From: an uncultured Rubripirellula sp.
GTDB lineage: Bacteria; Planctomycetota; Planctomycetia; Pirellulales; Pirellulaceae
Assembly (NCBI GenBank): GCA_938075415.1
Contig: CALJHC010000040.1
Span: forward strand, 25,538 to 89,537
Reading direction: 5' to 3'
Length of the DNA: 64,000 nt
Positions 27,472-35,839 of the stretch are shown in pieces. A program made the translations under genes and the position numbers. Numbering within the stretch: the first letter of the stretch is position 1; each line of letters starts with the position of its first letter. The notes beneath the pieces were generated by a model. The model saw nothing but the letters and a program-made list of their open reading frames with translations. It had not been told where the DNA came from and did not search any database.

Positions 27472-29109
27472 ATGCTCAAACCAACGAGAATCAGATTGAT
27501 GTGCCAGCGAGATCGATCATGGAAGGTTGCCGTCCTGATTCTGCTAGTGATCGGCACGTTGTTGCCATGCCGGACGGGTCTAACCGATCAACGAGTAACG
27601 ACTTGCGTCACACCAATGACCAAGCGTCCCAACATCGTTTTGATCATGTCTGACGATATGGGCTATTCGGACCTCGGTTGTTTTGGTGGTGAAATCAAAA
27701 CTCCCCATCTCGATCAACTTGCCAATGATGGACTGCGTTTCACCAATTTCTACAGCGAGAATATGTGCTGGGTTTCCCGAGCAGCGATGCTGACGGGAGT
27801 TTATCACAAGACGTCGATGGTCAACGGTAGTTTGCACCAACATTGTCCTACCTTACCTGAGCGATTGCACCCACTCGGGTACCAAACAGCAATCTCCGGT
27901 AAGTGGCACCTCGCTGGTAAGTCCTACCGAGTCTTCCCAAACGATCGGGGGTTCGATGACTTTTATGGCATTCTTGGTGGAGCTGCCAGCTTTTATGCAC
28001 CGGCTCATTTGCACCGTAATCGCAAGAACATCGAAAATGAAGCAAATGATGATCCGAATTATTACATCACCGATGCGATCAGCTCAGAAGCCACTCGCAT
28101 GATTCGTGCGACACCTCACGGCAATCCTTTATTTTTGTACGTCGCCTATACCGCTGCACACTGGCCACTTCATGCCAAGCCAGAAGACATCAAAGCCTAT
28201 CAGGGCCAATACGCCATGGGCTGGGATCAACTAAGAGAACAGCGTCTTCAGAAGATGAAAGAGCTGGGAATTCTCGGTTCACAGATTAACCTGTCACCTC
28301 GCCACCCTCAGGTGCCCAGTTGGGAGAAAGAAAGTAATCAACTCTGGCAACAACGCCGAATGGAAGTTTACGCCGCTCAGGTAACCGCGATGGATCGAGG
28401 TATCGGTCAAATCATCAAGGAACTTAAGGATACAGGTAAGCTTGAAAACACTTTGATTCTTTTTACCATCGATAATGGTGGTTGCCACGTGGAGTACGGA
28501 GCGAATCGCCAGGGTGATTACTTGCCCAAAAAAACTCGTGAGGGTAGACCGATGCGTCCCGGCAACCTTCCCTCCATCATGCCCGGCCCAGAAGACACCT
28601 ACCAAAGCTATGGCTATGGCTGGGCCAATGCGTCCAACACACCCTTCCGAATGTTTAAACAGTTTGACCATGAGGGTGGAATTCGAACTCCGATGATCGC
28701 CCATTGGCCTGCCGGGATTGAATCCCCGGGAAGACTCGTATCCGCGGTCTCTCATCTTGTCGATATCGCGCCCACGATTCAAGAAGTTACACACACTGCC
28801 GAGGATCCGAACGAGTCCAAGGAACAAACGGTGATTCCTCAGGACGGAAAGTCGCTGGCAGCGGCTTTCACTGGCAAGTTAGAACACGAGCGAACACTTT
28901 TCTTTCAACACGCCCGCGGTTCCGCATTGCGTCACCGTCATTGGAAAATTGTTCGAGAACAAAAGAAACCTTGGGAACTCTATCACCTGAGATTGGATCC
29001 GTTGGAACTTAACAACCTAGCCGACCAAAATCCAAACCGACTGGCTGAACTCACGGAGATCTGGGAACACGAGTCCAAGCGACTCAGTCGCCAAGCCAAG
29101 ATCAAATGA
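27472..29109 (+). CDS. Type I sulfatase (arylsulfatase family), secreted
   Basis: A 545-residue sulfatase. The signal helix is WKVAVLILLVIGTLLPC (about 17-33). The domain starts KRPNIVLIMSDDMGYSDLGCFGG with metal-binding Asp near 61-62. The maturation motif is C99-W-V-S-R then AAMLTG; Val at the third position, where Pro or Ala is usual, is unusual. GKWHLAGKS and TIDNGGC supply other active-site residues. It shares AHWPLHAKPEDIKAYQG and NTPFRMFKQFDHEGGIRTPMI with the sulfatase at 710, so both are probably S1_4-like. The substrate is unknown. A hairpin terminator follows the stop by 10 bases. Confidence 0.95.
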   Translation: MLKPTRIRLMCQRDRSWKVAVLILLVIGTLLPCRTGLTDQRVTTCVTPMTKRPNIVLIMSDDMGYSDLGCFGGEIKTPHLDQLANDGLRFTNFYSENMCWVSRAAMLTGVYHKTSMVNGSLHQHCPTLPERLHPLGYQTAISGKWHLAGKSYRVFPNDRGFDDFYGILGGAASFYAPAHLHRNRKNIENEANDDPNYYITDAISSEATRMIRATPHGNPLFLYVAYTAAHWPLHAKPEDIKAYQGQYAMGWDQLREQRLQKMKELGILGSQINLSPRHPQVPSWEKESNQLWQQRRMEVYAAQVTAMDRGIGQIIKELKDTGKLENTLILFTIDNGGCHVEYGANRQGDYLPKKTREGRPMRPGNLPSIMPGPEDTYQSYGYGWANASNTPFRMFKQFDHEGGIRTPMIAHWPAGIESPGRLVSAVSHLVDIAPTIQEVTHTAEDPNESKEQTVIPQDGKSLAAAFTGKLEHERTLFFQHARGSALRHRHWKIVREQKKPWELYHLRLDPLELNNLADQNPNRLAELTEIWEHESKRLSRQAKIK

Positions 29110-29119
29110 CGCAAGATTC

Positions 29120-29141
29120 GACAACCGAAAGGTTCGTCTTT
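29120..29141 (+). terminator. Intrinsic-type terminator after sulfatase
   Basis: GAC-AACC-GAAA-GGTT-(C)-GTC forms a seven-pair stem with a GNRA-type loop and one bulge, followed by TTTAATTC and a later T-run. It begins 11 bases after the sulfatase stop. Confidence 0.6.
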
Positions 29142-29596
29142 AATTCTGCTTTTTTCGCAGCGGGACACAGATGGTGCGTTACCTGTCGGGAAAAGTCGTT
29201 TGGCAGTTCGGCTGCAATGGCATCCCGTCGTTCATTGAACGGATCGACATCCAACACAATCGCCTGACCGTCAGGCCGCATCACATCGCTTCCGTCATCA
29301 TCAGCGATGACATGGAATAACGCTTTGCTCGGAAGCAACAGCGTGCTGAAACAGGCACCTCGTTTTCGGTTTTACCAAGGCTTATCCTCGGCAAATCCAG
29401 ATCATTGATCAATCCTACTAACATCAGTGCTTAACATTAGGGCGTTGACCTGCATCGTTGATTGCTCGCAATATCTTGCGTAGGCTTCATACCCCTTCAG
29501 AATACTGCTTCAGTCGAACCGCACAGCATTCCTTGCAAAACATTGAATGGTATCCTGACCTAATCAAACACGTGGACTTGCAGTTCGCTGCATCAG
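29142..29596. other. Non-coding gap
   Basis: No supported gene. A minus-strand frame ending at 29102 (78 residues, TTG start) looks somewhat protein-like (FHVIADDDGSDVMRPDGQ) but overlaps the sulfatase 3' end and has no ribosome binding site. Confidence 0.45.
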
Positions 29597-31153
29597 ATGA
29601 AATTCATAATCGTAGATCACGGCATGAAAGACAACAAAACGAATTTAGGATTTCAGGCCAAGTTCAGCCTTCGCCAATTCGCTCGGACCACGCGTCCGGC
29701 AATCCAGTTTTGCTGGACTGCCAAGGCTGCACATCGCTTCTCGTCATGCACGCCAAAATCTTACGCGCTGTCATTTGTGCTACTACTCTTGCTGAACAGC
29801 TTTTTTACCCAGCCATTGGTCACTCACGCTGATGATTGGCAGCAATGGCTTGGGCCCAACCGCGATGGAACTTGGGCAGAGGATAAGATCCCTGAAACCT
29901 TTCCAGCCACTGGACCAGCCCTGCTTTGGAAACAAGCCATTGGAGGTGGATACAGTGGTCCAGCGGTTGCCTCGGGTTATGTCATACTGATGGACAGGGT
30001 CGTTACGCCAACAACGGGCGATGAAACATTCTTACACGAGGGTGAGATCCCAAAAAATGCAAATTTCGTGCGTCAACGAATCCTCGGTAAAGAGCGCGTC
30101 CTTTGTTTTCGAGAATCCGATGGTAAGCCTTTGTGGCAACATGAATATGCCTGCCCCTACTCGACGGTGACCACCTATGCGATTGGGCCGCGCGCAACGC
30201 CGACCATCGACGAAGATCGTGTGTATACCCTAGGTGCAGAGGGTGACCTGCGTTGCCTTCGTATCGCTGACGGCAGCGTGCTTTGGACTAAAGATTTCAA
30301 GACGGATTACAGAGTTCCCACACCAAACTGGGGTTTTGCATCTCCACCACTTGTGGATCAAGATCGTTTGATCTGCATTGTGGGAGGACCGTCCTCAGGA
30401 TGTGTAGCATTTGATAAGCACACAGGCCGTGAATTGTGGCGAACTTTGTCGGCCGCAGAACCGGGTTACAGCGCGCCGGTGATCCGCAGCGTCGCAGGAC
30501 ATCGACAGTTGCTGGTCTGGGACAGCGACGCTCTTCATGGTCTCAATCCAGCCAATGGCAAACCACTTTGGTCGGTCGCCTTCCCTTCAACCTACGCGAT
30601 GTCGGTGGCGACGCCGCAAGTTTTAGACGATTCAGTTTTTATTATGTGCTACAACGGAAAATCATGCGTCATCAAAGTTCGCGGTGATGGAATGTCTGCG
30701 AGTATTCGATGGGAAGGCGATCGACGAACCGGGATTGACGGTGTTCATAACACCGCTCAACTTGTCGAGGGTCATGCCTACGGGTGTGGTAACGGAGGTC
30801 GATATGTCTGCGCACGGCTGAGTGATGGCAAACGATTGTGGGACACTTTTCAACCGGCATCTGCGACGCGTCCTATCGCTTGGGGCAATGTCTTTACTGT
30901 TCGCCTTACCGCCTACCGAAATCGCTACATCCTGATCAACGATCACGGGGAAATTATCTTGGCAAAAATGAACCCTCAGGGTTACATCGAACAGGATCGG
31001 GCCCAAGTGATTACCCCCACACATCAGGCTGGCGGCCGAAAACTGATCTGGTCCCATCCCGCTTTTGCGAACCGAAGAATCTACTTGCGAAATGACGAAG
31101 AATTGCGATCCTATGACCTGTTCGGAGGCACTGGCAGCCCTGTCAGCAAGTAG
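29597..31153 (+). CDS. PQQ-like beta-propeller protein, secreted
   Basis: A 518-residue secreted protein. A long polar N-terminal stretch (1-55) precedes a signal helix (SYALSFVLLLLLNSFFTQPLVTHA). The mature start is DDWQQWLGPNRDGTWAEDKIPETFP, the typical opening of planctomycete PQQ-binding-like propellers. Repeats with the tryptophan docking pattern follow: GKPLWQHEY, GSVLWTKDF, GRELWRTL, GKPLWSVAF and GKRLWDTF. Such proteins resemble the BamB fold or quinoprotein dehydrogenases, but no dehydrogenase catalytic Asp or Cys pair can be assigned by eye. The first Met gives an unusually long n-region; an internal start is possible. It is probably transcribed alone. Confidence 0.88.
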   Translation: MKFIIVDHGMKDNKTNLGFQAKFSLRQFARTTRPAIQFCWTAKAAHRFSSCTPKSYALSFVLLLLLNSFFTQPLVTHADDWQQWLGPNRDGTWAEDKIPETFPATGPALLWKQAIGGGYSGPAVASGYVILMDRVVTPTTGDETFLHEGEIPKNANFVRQRILGKERVLCFRESDGKPLWQHEYACPYSTVTTYAIGPRATPTIDEDRVYTLGAEGDLRCLRIADGSVLWTKDFKTDYRVPTPNWGFASPPLVDQDRLICIVGGPSSGCVAFDKHTGRELWRTLSAAEPGYSAPVIRSVAGHRQLLVWDSDALHGLNPANGKPLWSVAFPSTYAMSVATPQVLDDSVFIMCYNGKSCVIKVRGDGMSASIRWEGDRRTGIDGVHNTAQLVEGHAYGCGNGGRYVCARLSDGKRLWDTFQPASATRPIAWGNVFTVRLTAYRNRYILINDHGEIILAKMNPQGYIEQDRAQVITPTHQAGGRKLIWSHPAFANRRIYLRNDEELRSYDLFGGTGSPVSK

Positions 31154-31207
31154 CCTTTATGAGCAAATGTCGGCAGGGTTCTCCACACTGCAGGACCGTG
31201 GTTTTCT

Positions 31208-31233
31208 ACTGACGCACAGGTCAGTCCTTTTTT
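31208..31233 (+). terminator. Intrinsic terminator after PQQ-like gene
   Basis: ACTGAC and GTCAGT pair across a six-base loop (GCACAG), followed by CC and six T. It begins 54 bases after the stop of the PQQ-like gene. Confidence 0.6.
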
Positions 31234-31906
31234 CATCGCAAATTTGATAAATGACAGCGTGAACAGATCGCCAGGGACTCATGGCTTCGCGATTATTCGA
31301 GTCATTGATCAATTGTTCATTCTGATGCTTGGATTGTGCATTTCCTTTGCGCGCATCCTGTCAGCCTTCAGTGAACGCCACCGACCGTGGCGTTCACTGA
31401 AAGGTGACGGGGGCGAAGAATTGAAGATCAACACCTGAAGCGTCATGATGCAATGGCCTCAAGTCAAGCGAGTTGCTTACTTCTTCACTGTGCACGTCGA
31501 CTTGTTATCGGTTGCATGGCCGTCTGGTACGGCTTGGACAACTGGGGTGATTTCTTTGGGCTCAACCGTCATCGGAACATGAAATCCTGTATCGAGTGAG
31601 CTTTCAGGAATCGTTCAACCAAACATCTCGGTGGAGATAAGTTGTGTCTTGAAACCGCGTTTCTAAGGATTGTGAGCTGGTGAATTCTCAGCAACTCAAG
31701 AGACCGCATAAGCGGGAGTTGCCCTTTGGGCATCCGGCGACGTGGGATGAGTTGCATTAAGCAGATTTTCCCGCACGACACTGTTGGTATCACCTGAGGG
31801 CGTTATCTTATTGGGTTATGGGAAATCCCCAACGTTGTTCAGATCGCAAATCCCTGCGGTGGTTGAGTGCCGTTGCTGAAGAACATATGACCAGCTGAGA
31901 GATCAA
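31234..31906. other. Non-coding gap with a perfect long hairpin
   Basis: No supported gene between the PQQ-like and macrodomain-like genes. It holds the inverted repeat at 31368-31400. Confidence 0.5.
31368..31400. repeat. Perfect 14-bp inverted repeat, 5-base loop
   Basis: TCAGTGAACGCCAC (31368-31381), loop CGACC and GTGGCGTTCACTGA (31387-31400) form a perfect 14-bp stem that extends by T-A. There is no T-run on either strand, so it is not a standard intrinsic terminator. Confidence 0.93.
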
Positions 31907-32926
31907 ATGACGTGGTTTGAGCGACTCACCGGAATTAATGAAGAATGCCCCGAGCAGGTTCGCCAAGATTTGGCAGCAGACGGTGGTTGCATCATCTGCC
32001 CTGATGGAAAGCGGATCACTTACGGGCATTTGGAGACACCGAAACTATCTGAGCTGCGCGAATCCATTTCGGGTATGACAAGTGGACTGAGGCGAAGTAC
32101 CCTTCGGGAAGTGGTTGGCGACGTTGGCAAGTTGCACACCGATCCGGCCAATGCCGACGCAATGTTCCAAGTCGCTTCGCAATTTAATTTGCTGGAAATG
32201 TCTGATCCGAGTATCACGCCCGAACATGGCGTCGGGATCTACGAGAACGATCACACGCAAGGTCCTGCGTGCGCCATCGCATGCGGAGCTGGGACGATCT
32301 ATCGAAACTATTTTGCCCATGTCAACGGCCAAACCGGGCAATGTGCCGCCCGACAAATCGACTGTTCCGCCGATCTCGGACGTCTGCTTGGCAATGAAGT
32401 TGATCAGCTTTGGAAGATGCAGAATGGTTATCTGTTCCCGTCGGGGAAGGGCCTCGACGAAATTTCCAAAAGAGTCTCAACCGCCGACGAAGCCGAGAGA
32501 GACGTATTGCTCGGCGAACTTCGTATTGGCCTGCAAGTCGATGCAGAGGTTACCCTTGAAGATGCAGGCTCTGCTGTCACGCAAGCCTATTGTTCAGCGT
32601 TGCCCGTCGCGTACGGCAGACAGCCAGCTGAGCATTGGACCGCATTTGCCAAGCTTGTTCTTGACGCGGCGTACGAGGCTACCTTGGCTGCTGCGGTGGC
32701 CAAGGCTGTCCGCACCGGTAACGATGTCGTCTACCTCACTTTGCTCGGCGGAGGTGTCTTCGGCAATCCAGATCAGTGGATCACAGATGCTATTGATCGT
32801 GCGTTCCAAAAATACATCAACCACGGTCTCGACATCCGCATCGTATCCTACGGTCGATCCAAGCCCGCCGTGGCTGAACTGGTCAGTCGTCTGGGTGTCA
32901 CTCAATCAACAGACTTAATGAAATGA
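31907..32926 (+). CDS. Conserved hypothetical, macrodomain-like (possible ADP-ribose binding)
   Basis: A 339-residue cytoplasmic protein with no signal or membrane segment. Four blocks look conserved: GDVGKLHTDPANADAMFQVA (71-90) leading to SQFNLLEM, DHTQGPACAIACGAGTIYRN (115-134), QAYCSALPVAY (226-236) and LTLLGGGVFGNPDQWI (278-292). The third and fourth recall macrodomain or poly(ADP-ribose) glycohydrolase folds, where a GGGVFGN-type loop holds the diphosphate of ADP-ribose. The macrodomain assignment is inference from these motifs. The stop overlaps the next start as ATGA, so translation of the two is coupled. GAGAG precedes ATG 31907. Confidence 0.8.
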   Translation: MTWFERLTGINEECPEQVRQDLAADGGCIICPDGKRITYGHLETPKLSELRESISGMTSGLRRSTLREVVGDVGKLHTDPANADAMFQVASQFNLLEMSDPSITPEHGVGIYENDHTQGPACAIACGAGTIYRNYFAHVNGQTGQCAARQIDCSADLGRLLGNEVDQLWKMQNGYLFPSGKGLDEISKRVSTADEAERDVLLGELRIGLQVDAEVTLEDAGSAVTQAYCSALPVAYGRQPAEHWTAFAKLVLDAAYEATLAAAVAKAVRTGNDVVYLTLLGGGVFGNPDQWITDAIDRAFQKYINHGLDIRIVSYGRSKPAVAELVSRLGVTQSTDLMK

Positions 32927-33381
32927 AAGCCGCAAAGATCAGCGATTTGAAGAAAGAGCTTGTTCTCTTGGACTACGATGATTTGTTAGATGTTTGCCTC
33001 AGGTTGGCCAAATTTAAAGTAGAAAGTAAGGAACTGCTGACGTACTTGTTAATGAAGGCTGACAATGAAGTCGGTTACGCCAATGAGCTATGTGATGAGA
33101 TCGATCAAGTCCTAAGCGTTCCTGGACAAATCCATAAAAAAACACTTCGCAAAGTCGTGCGTTGGATGGACAAGTCCTTGAGGTTCTCCGGAGACAAGGA
33201 AACTGAATTGCAGGTAAGGATTCACTTTTGCCGACGGATCAAAGTCCGCAAAATCAGTTTTGGTAAATGCCGTGTCAGTGCGAATATGTACGCTACCCAA
33301 TTGAAGAAGATCGATAAGGCAATTGAAAAAGTTCATCCCGATTTGCAGTTCGACTATCAGCACCAGATGGCAGGCCTCTAG
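32923..33381 (+). CDS. Conserved hypothetical, coupled to macrodomain-like gene
   Basis: A 152-residue cytoplasmic, basic and mainly helical protein: KISDLKKELVLLDYDDLLDVCLRLAKFKVESKELLTYLLM, then KTLRKVVRWMDKSLRFSGDKETELQVRIHFC. Similar conserved hypotheticals (LCLRLAKFKKENKELLTYLL-type) are known in other phyla, for example Bacteroidetes, but have no assigned function to my knowledge. It overlaps the preceding gene by four bases (ATGA), so the two should be made together and may act together. Whether it is an enzyme partner or a regulator cannot be told. Confidence 0.8.
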   Translation: MKAAKISDLKKELVLLDYDDLLDVCLRLAKFKVESKELLTYLLMKADNEVGYANELCDEIDQVLSVPGQIHKKTLRKVVRWMDKSLRFSGDKETELQVRIHFCRRIKVRKISFGKCRVSANMYATQLKKIDKAIEKVHPDLQFDYQHQMAGL

Positions 33382-33413
33382 CCACGCCCCGGACGACCTG
33401 CAGTGTTTCTTGT

Positions 33414-33683
33414 CTAAGGATTTTCTTGATCGGTATCCGGTTTGTTTTTGCCATGACGCTGATCGTAACTGATTGAGTACAGATACAATTTCTCTACCTT
33501 TGCTCGTGCCCAATCAGTCTTCCGCAGGAATTTCAGACTGCTGTTGATGCTTGGGTCGTAGCGAAACGAGTCGATCCTGATGCGTTCGCCTAATCGCTCC
33601 CAGCCATACTCCGCGACGAGGTATTCAACCATCGCCTTGAGTGTAATTCCGTGTAATGGATTGTTGGGCTGTGACTGACTCAT
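33414..33683 (-). CDS. VF530 family DNA-binding protein (DUF2132)
   Basis: An 89-residue protein that matches the VF530 family well: NNPLHGITLKAMVEYLVAEYGW, then RIDSFRYDPSINSSLKFLRK and TDWARAKVEKLYLY. Members are small DNA-binding proteins of double-psi or helix type found in marine bacteria, with no well defined target. It converges on the macrodomain-like operon with a 32-base gap, so read-through from either side could produce antisense RNA. Start ATG 33683 is the only one that keeps the conserved N-terminus. Confidence 0.88.
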   Translation of the reverse strand: MSQSQPNNPLHGITLKAMVEYLVAEYGWERLGERIRIDSFRYDPSINSSLKFLRKTDWARAKVEKLYLYSISYDQRHGKNKPDTDQENP

Positions 33684-34178
33684 AGTTCAAACAATGCTTT
33701 TGCAGGCTCGTAGGATGTTGAGATGCGTTAAATCGAATGCTCACTTGCTCGATGCATCTTACCGTTGCGTCTGCGTTGGTCTACCGGTCTTTCGTTCGGT
33801 ATTCACTGACCCATCATGGCACAGGGTTGGCTGAAACGTAATCGCCCCAGCCCCAAGGCAAGCACCTTATTAAAATGAAGGGGCGGTTCGTTTTCGGAAT
33901 TGAACTGAATTTTCGCCGAGTAAACAACAGTTGGGAATTGACTGCGTTTGCAAAAAGATCGGTTTCATCGTTTTAGATCAGGAAGATTGGCATCATGTTA
34001 TCATTAAGCCCTGATGGCAGCGTTGCTGGATTCAGGCAGTTGCAATGTTGGTGGTTGTTGGTGACAAGTCAATCATCGGATGGAGAAGCTGCGCACTTCG
34101 ACCGGAAGGTACGGGGCTTGCCAATTTCGGGTATAACCTTCCGAAGTCTGAAAGCGGGTTGGAAGAGGAAAATCCTGA
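33684..34178. other. Divergent intergenic region upstream of TRAP operon
   Basis: About 495 bases with no supported gene. No convincing promoter hexamer pair is seen, although it must hold the promoters of both the VF530 gene and the TRAP operon. Confidence 0.5.
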
Positions 34179-35198
34179 ATGAAGAAAATATTTCTGGTTG
34201 ATCGATGGTGGTGCCCGCTAGTGCTGACTGCGGTTTCGGTACTGTGTGGATGCGATTCTGACGAAGCGACGGATCAACCGTTGACCTTGAGGATGGCGCA
34301 TGTCTACGAGGTCACTTCTCCGACTCACGCTTACGGAACGCAGCTTTTGTCAGAGCGGCTTCGGGAGAAAACGAAAGACTTGGATGTCACGGTTTACCCT
34401 GCGGCGCAGCTGGGCAGTGAATCTGAATTGTTGGAGCAATTGGTTGCGGGTGAGTTGGATTTGGCAATCACAGGTCCTTCGTTCCTTGCCATGTGGCACC
34501 CTCCGGTGGGAGTATTAGATGCCGCTTTTTCATCTCGGGATCTTGACCACATGCTCGAAATGGCGGGAAGCGAAGAAATGGCTCCAGAGTGGGACGAACT
34601 TCGCAAGCAGTATGATGCCCGCGTCTTGGATACGTGGGCTTATGGGTCACGGCATATCACGTCCAACGTGCCCATTCGACACCCAGACGATCTAGAGAGT
34701 TTTCGACTGCGTTCGCCAGGCGCAAGAATCTTTCAAGCATCAGCTGAAGCACTTGGCTCGAGTCCGATGCCGATTGCTTTCAGCGAAGTTTACCTTGCCC
34801 TGCAGCAAGGAATTGCTGACGGCCAAGAGAATCCCGTGCCCGTCATCAAATCGATGGGATTCCATGAAGTTCAGAAGTGCCTGAATCTGACAGGTCACAT
34901 ACAGTCTTCGCTGCAAATCCTAGTCAATGAACGCACTTGGAAACGATTGACGGCGGAGCAGCAGAAAGCGTTAGTCGATTCGATTGAGGAACTCGGTGAC
35001 GATGTCTATGAGGGACTGATAAAAGATGAAAAGAAACTGATCGACGAATGGCGAAAAGATGGAACGATGGAAATCATCGAAGATGTGGACGTGGACGCTT
35101 TCCGAGAGCGATGTCGAAAGTATTTTTCGAAAGGATTCGAATTTAGCGATGTTTATAACCGCATCACCGCAGAACCGTCAGAAAAGGATGGTCAATGA
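34179..35198 (+). CDS. TRAP transporter substrate-binding lipoprotein (DctP family)
   Basis: The extracytoplasmic solute receptor of a TRAP transporter, 339 residues. The signal peptide ends in a lipobox (VSVLCGC, Cys near 25), so it is membrane-tethered. The domain begins LTLRMAHVYEVTSPTHAYG. It contains YPAAQLGSESELLEQLVAGELDLAI, the FRLRSPGARIFQASAEALG region with the Arg that usually binds the carboxylate of the ligand, and FSEVYLALQQGIADGQENP. The ligand is therefore probably a carboxylate-bearing solute. GAGG lies about nine bases before ATG 34179. Its stop overlaps the DctQ start by four bases. Confidence 0.95.
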   Translation: MKKIFLVDRWWCPLVLTAVSVLCGCDSDEATDQPLTLRMAHVYEVTSPTHAYGTQLLSERLREKTKDLDVTVYPAAQLGSESELLEQLVAGELDLAITGPSFLAMWHPPVGVLDAAFSSRDLDHMLEMAGSEEMAPEWDELRKQYDARVLDTWAYGSRHITSNVPIRHPDDLESFRLRSPGARIFQASAEALGSSPMPIAFSEVYLALQQGIADGQENPVPVIKSMGFHEVQKCLNLTGHIQSSLQILVNERTWKRLTAEQQKALVDSIEELGDDVYEGLIKDEKKLIDEWRKDGTMEIIEDVDVDAFRERCRKYFSKGFEFSDVYNRITAEPSEKDGQ

Positions 35199-35839
35199 AC
35201 GCCGACAACGAAACGGGACCAAAAAACCCAGAACCCGACGAAACGCTCATTGATTCTGGCCTGCCGGCAGGGGACGCATCAGCAACCAACGACGAAAAAC
35301 CGCTGCCCTTGGCAAACTGCGTGCGTTGGATGGTGCTCGGTGAAAAGACCATGGCTGCTTTTTTTCTGTTGGTCATTGTTTCCACGATGGCGGCACAAGT
35401 CTTTGCCCGCTATGTCTTTGGTGCTCCATTTCAGTGGAGCGAAGAGGTCGCTCGCCTCGCGTTAATCTGGTTAACGTTCATCTCGGCCGCATTTGTGATG
35501 GCTGAAAGGCGTCACATTGCTGTCGACATGATTTCGTCTCGAGTCGGTGACAGCGGTAAGCTGTTGATCGAGTGCTTGAGTTACTTGGTGGTCGCAGTTT
35601 CATGCCTTTTGTTGTTGATCGGCGGTGCCAATTTTGTTTGGTACGTTGGCAAAGTCGGATCGCCAGCTTTAGGAGTTCCCAAAAGTTGGTGGTACGGAGC
35701 GGGGATGGTGGGCCTGTTGCTCATGGCGGTTCATTCGCTCGTGAACCTTTTCCAAGTGTGGAAGACAGGGAAGCCTATTCCGCGGGAAACCCATGTTGAA
35801 GAAGATGCCTTTCAGCTGGAATTGGAGCAGAGCGAATGA
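35195..35839 (+). CDS. TRAP transporter small permease (DctQ family)
   Basis: A 214-residue membrane protein. After a polar N-terminal stretch (about 1-45) come four helices: KTMAAFFLLVIVSTMAAQVF, RLALIWLTFISAAFVMAE, LIECLSYLVVAVSCLLLLIG and WYGAGMVGLLLMAVHSLVNLF. The FGAPFQWSEEVARLALIW and RHIAVDM segments are family signatures. Both ends overlap neighbours by four bases (ATGA at 35195 and 35836), showing tight translational coupling with DctP and DctM. The 45-residue acidic N-terminal tail is longer than usual. Confidence 0.93.
   Translation: MNADNETGPKNPEPDETLIDSGLPAGDASATNDEKPLPLANCVRWMVLGEKTMAAFFLLVIVSTMAAQVFARYVFGAPFQWSEEVARLALIWLTFISAAFVMAERRHIAVDMISSRVGDSGKLLIECLSYLVVAVSCLLLLIGGANFVWYVGKVGSPALGVPKSWWYGAGMVGLLLMAVHSLVNLFQVWKTGKPIPRETHVEEDAFQLELEQSE

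Noticed and set aside
29102..29338. 78-residue minus-strand frame with a TTG start
   Set aside because: It overlaps the sulfatase 3' end and terminator, and has no ribosome binding site or family match, although its composition is mildly protein-like.
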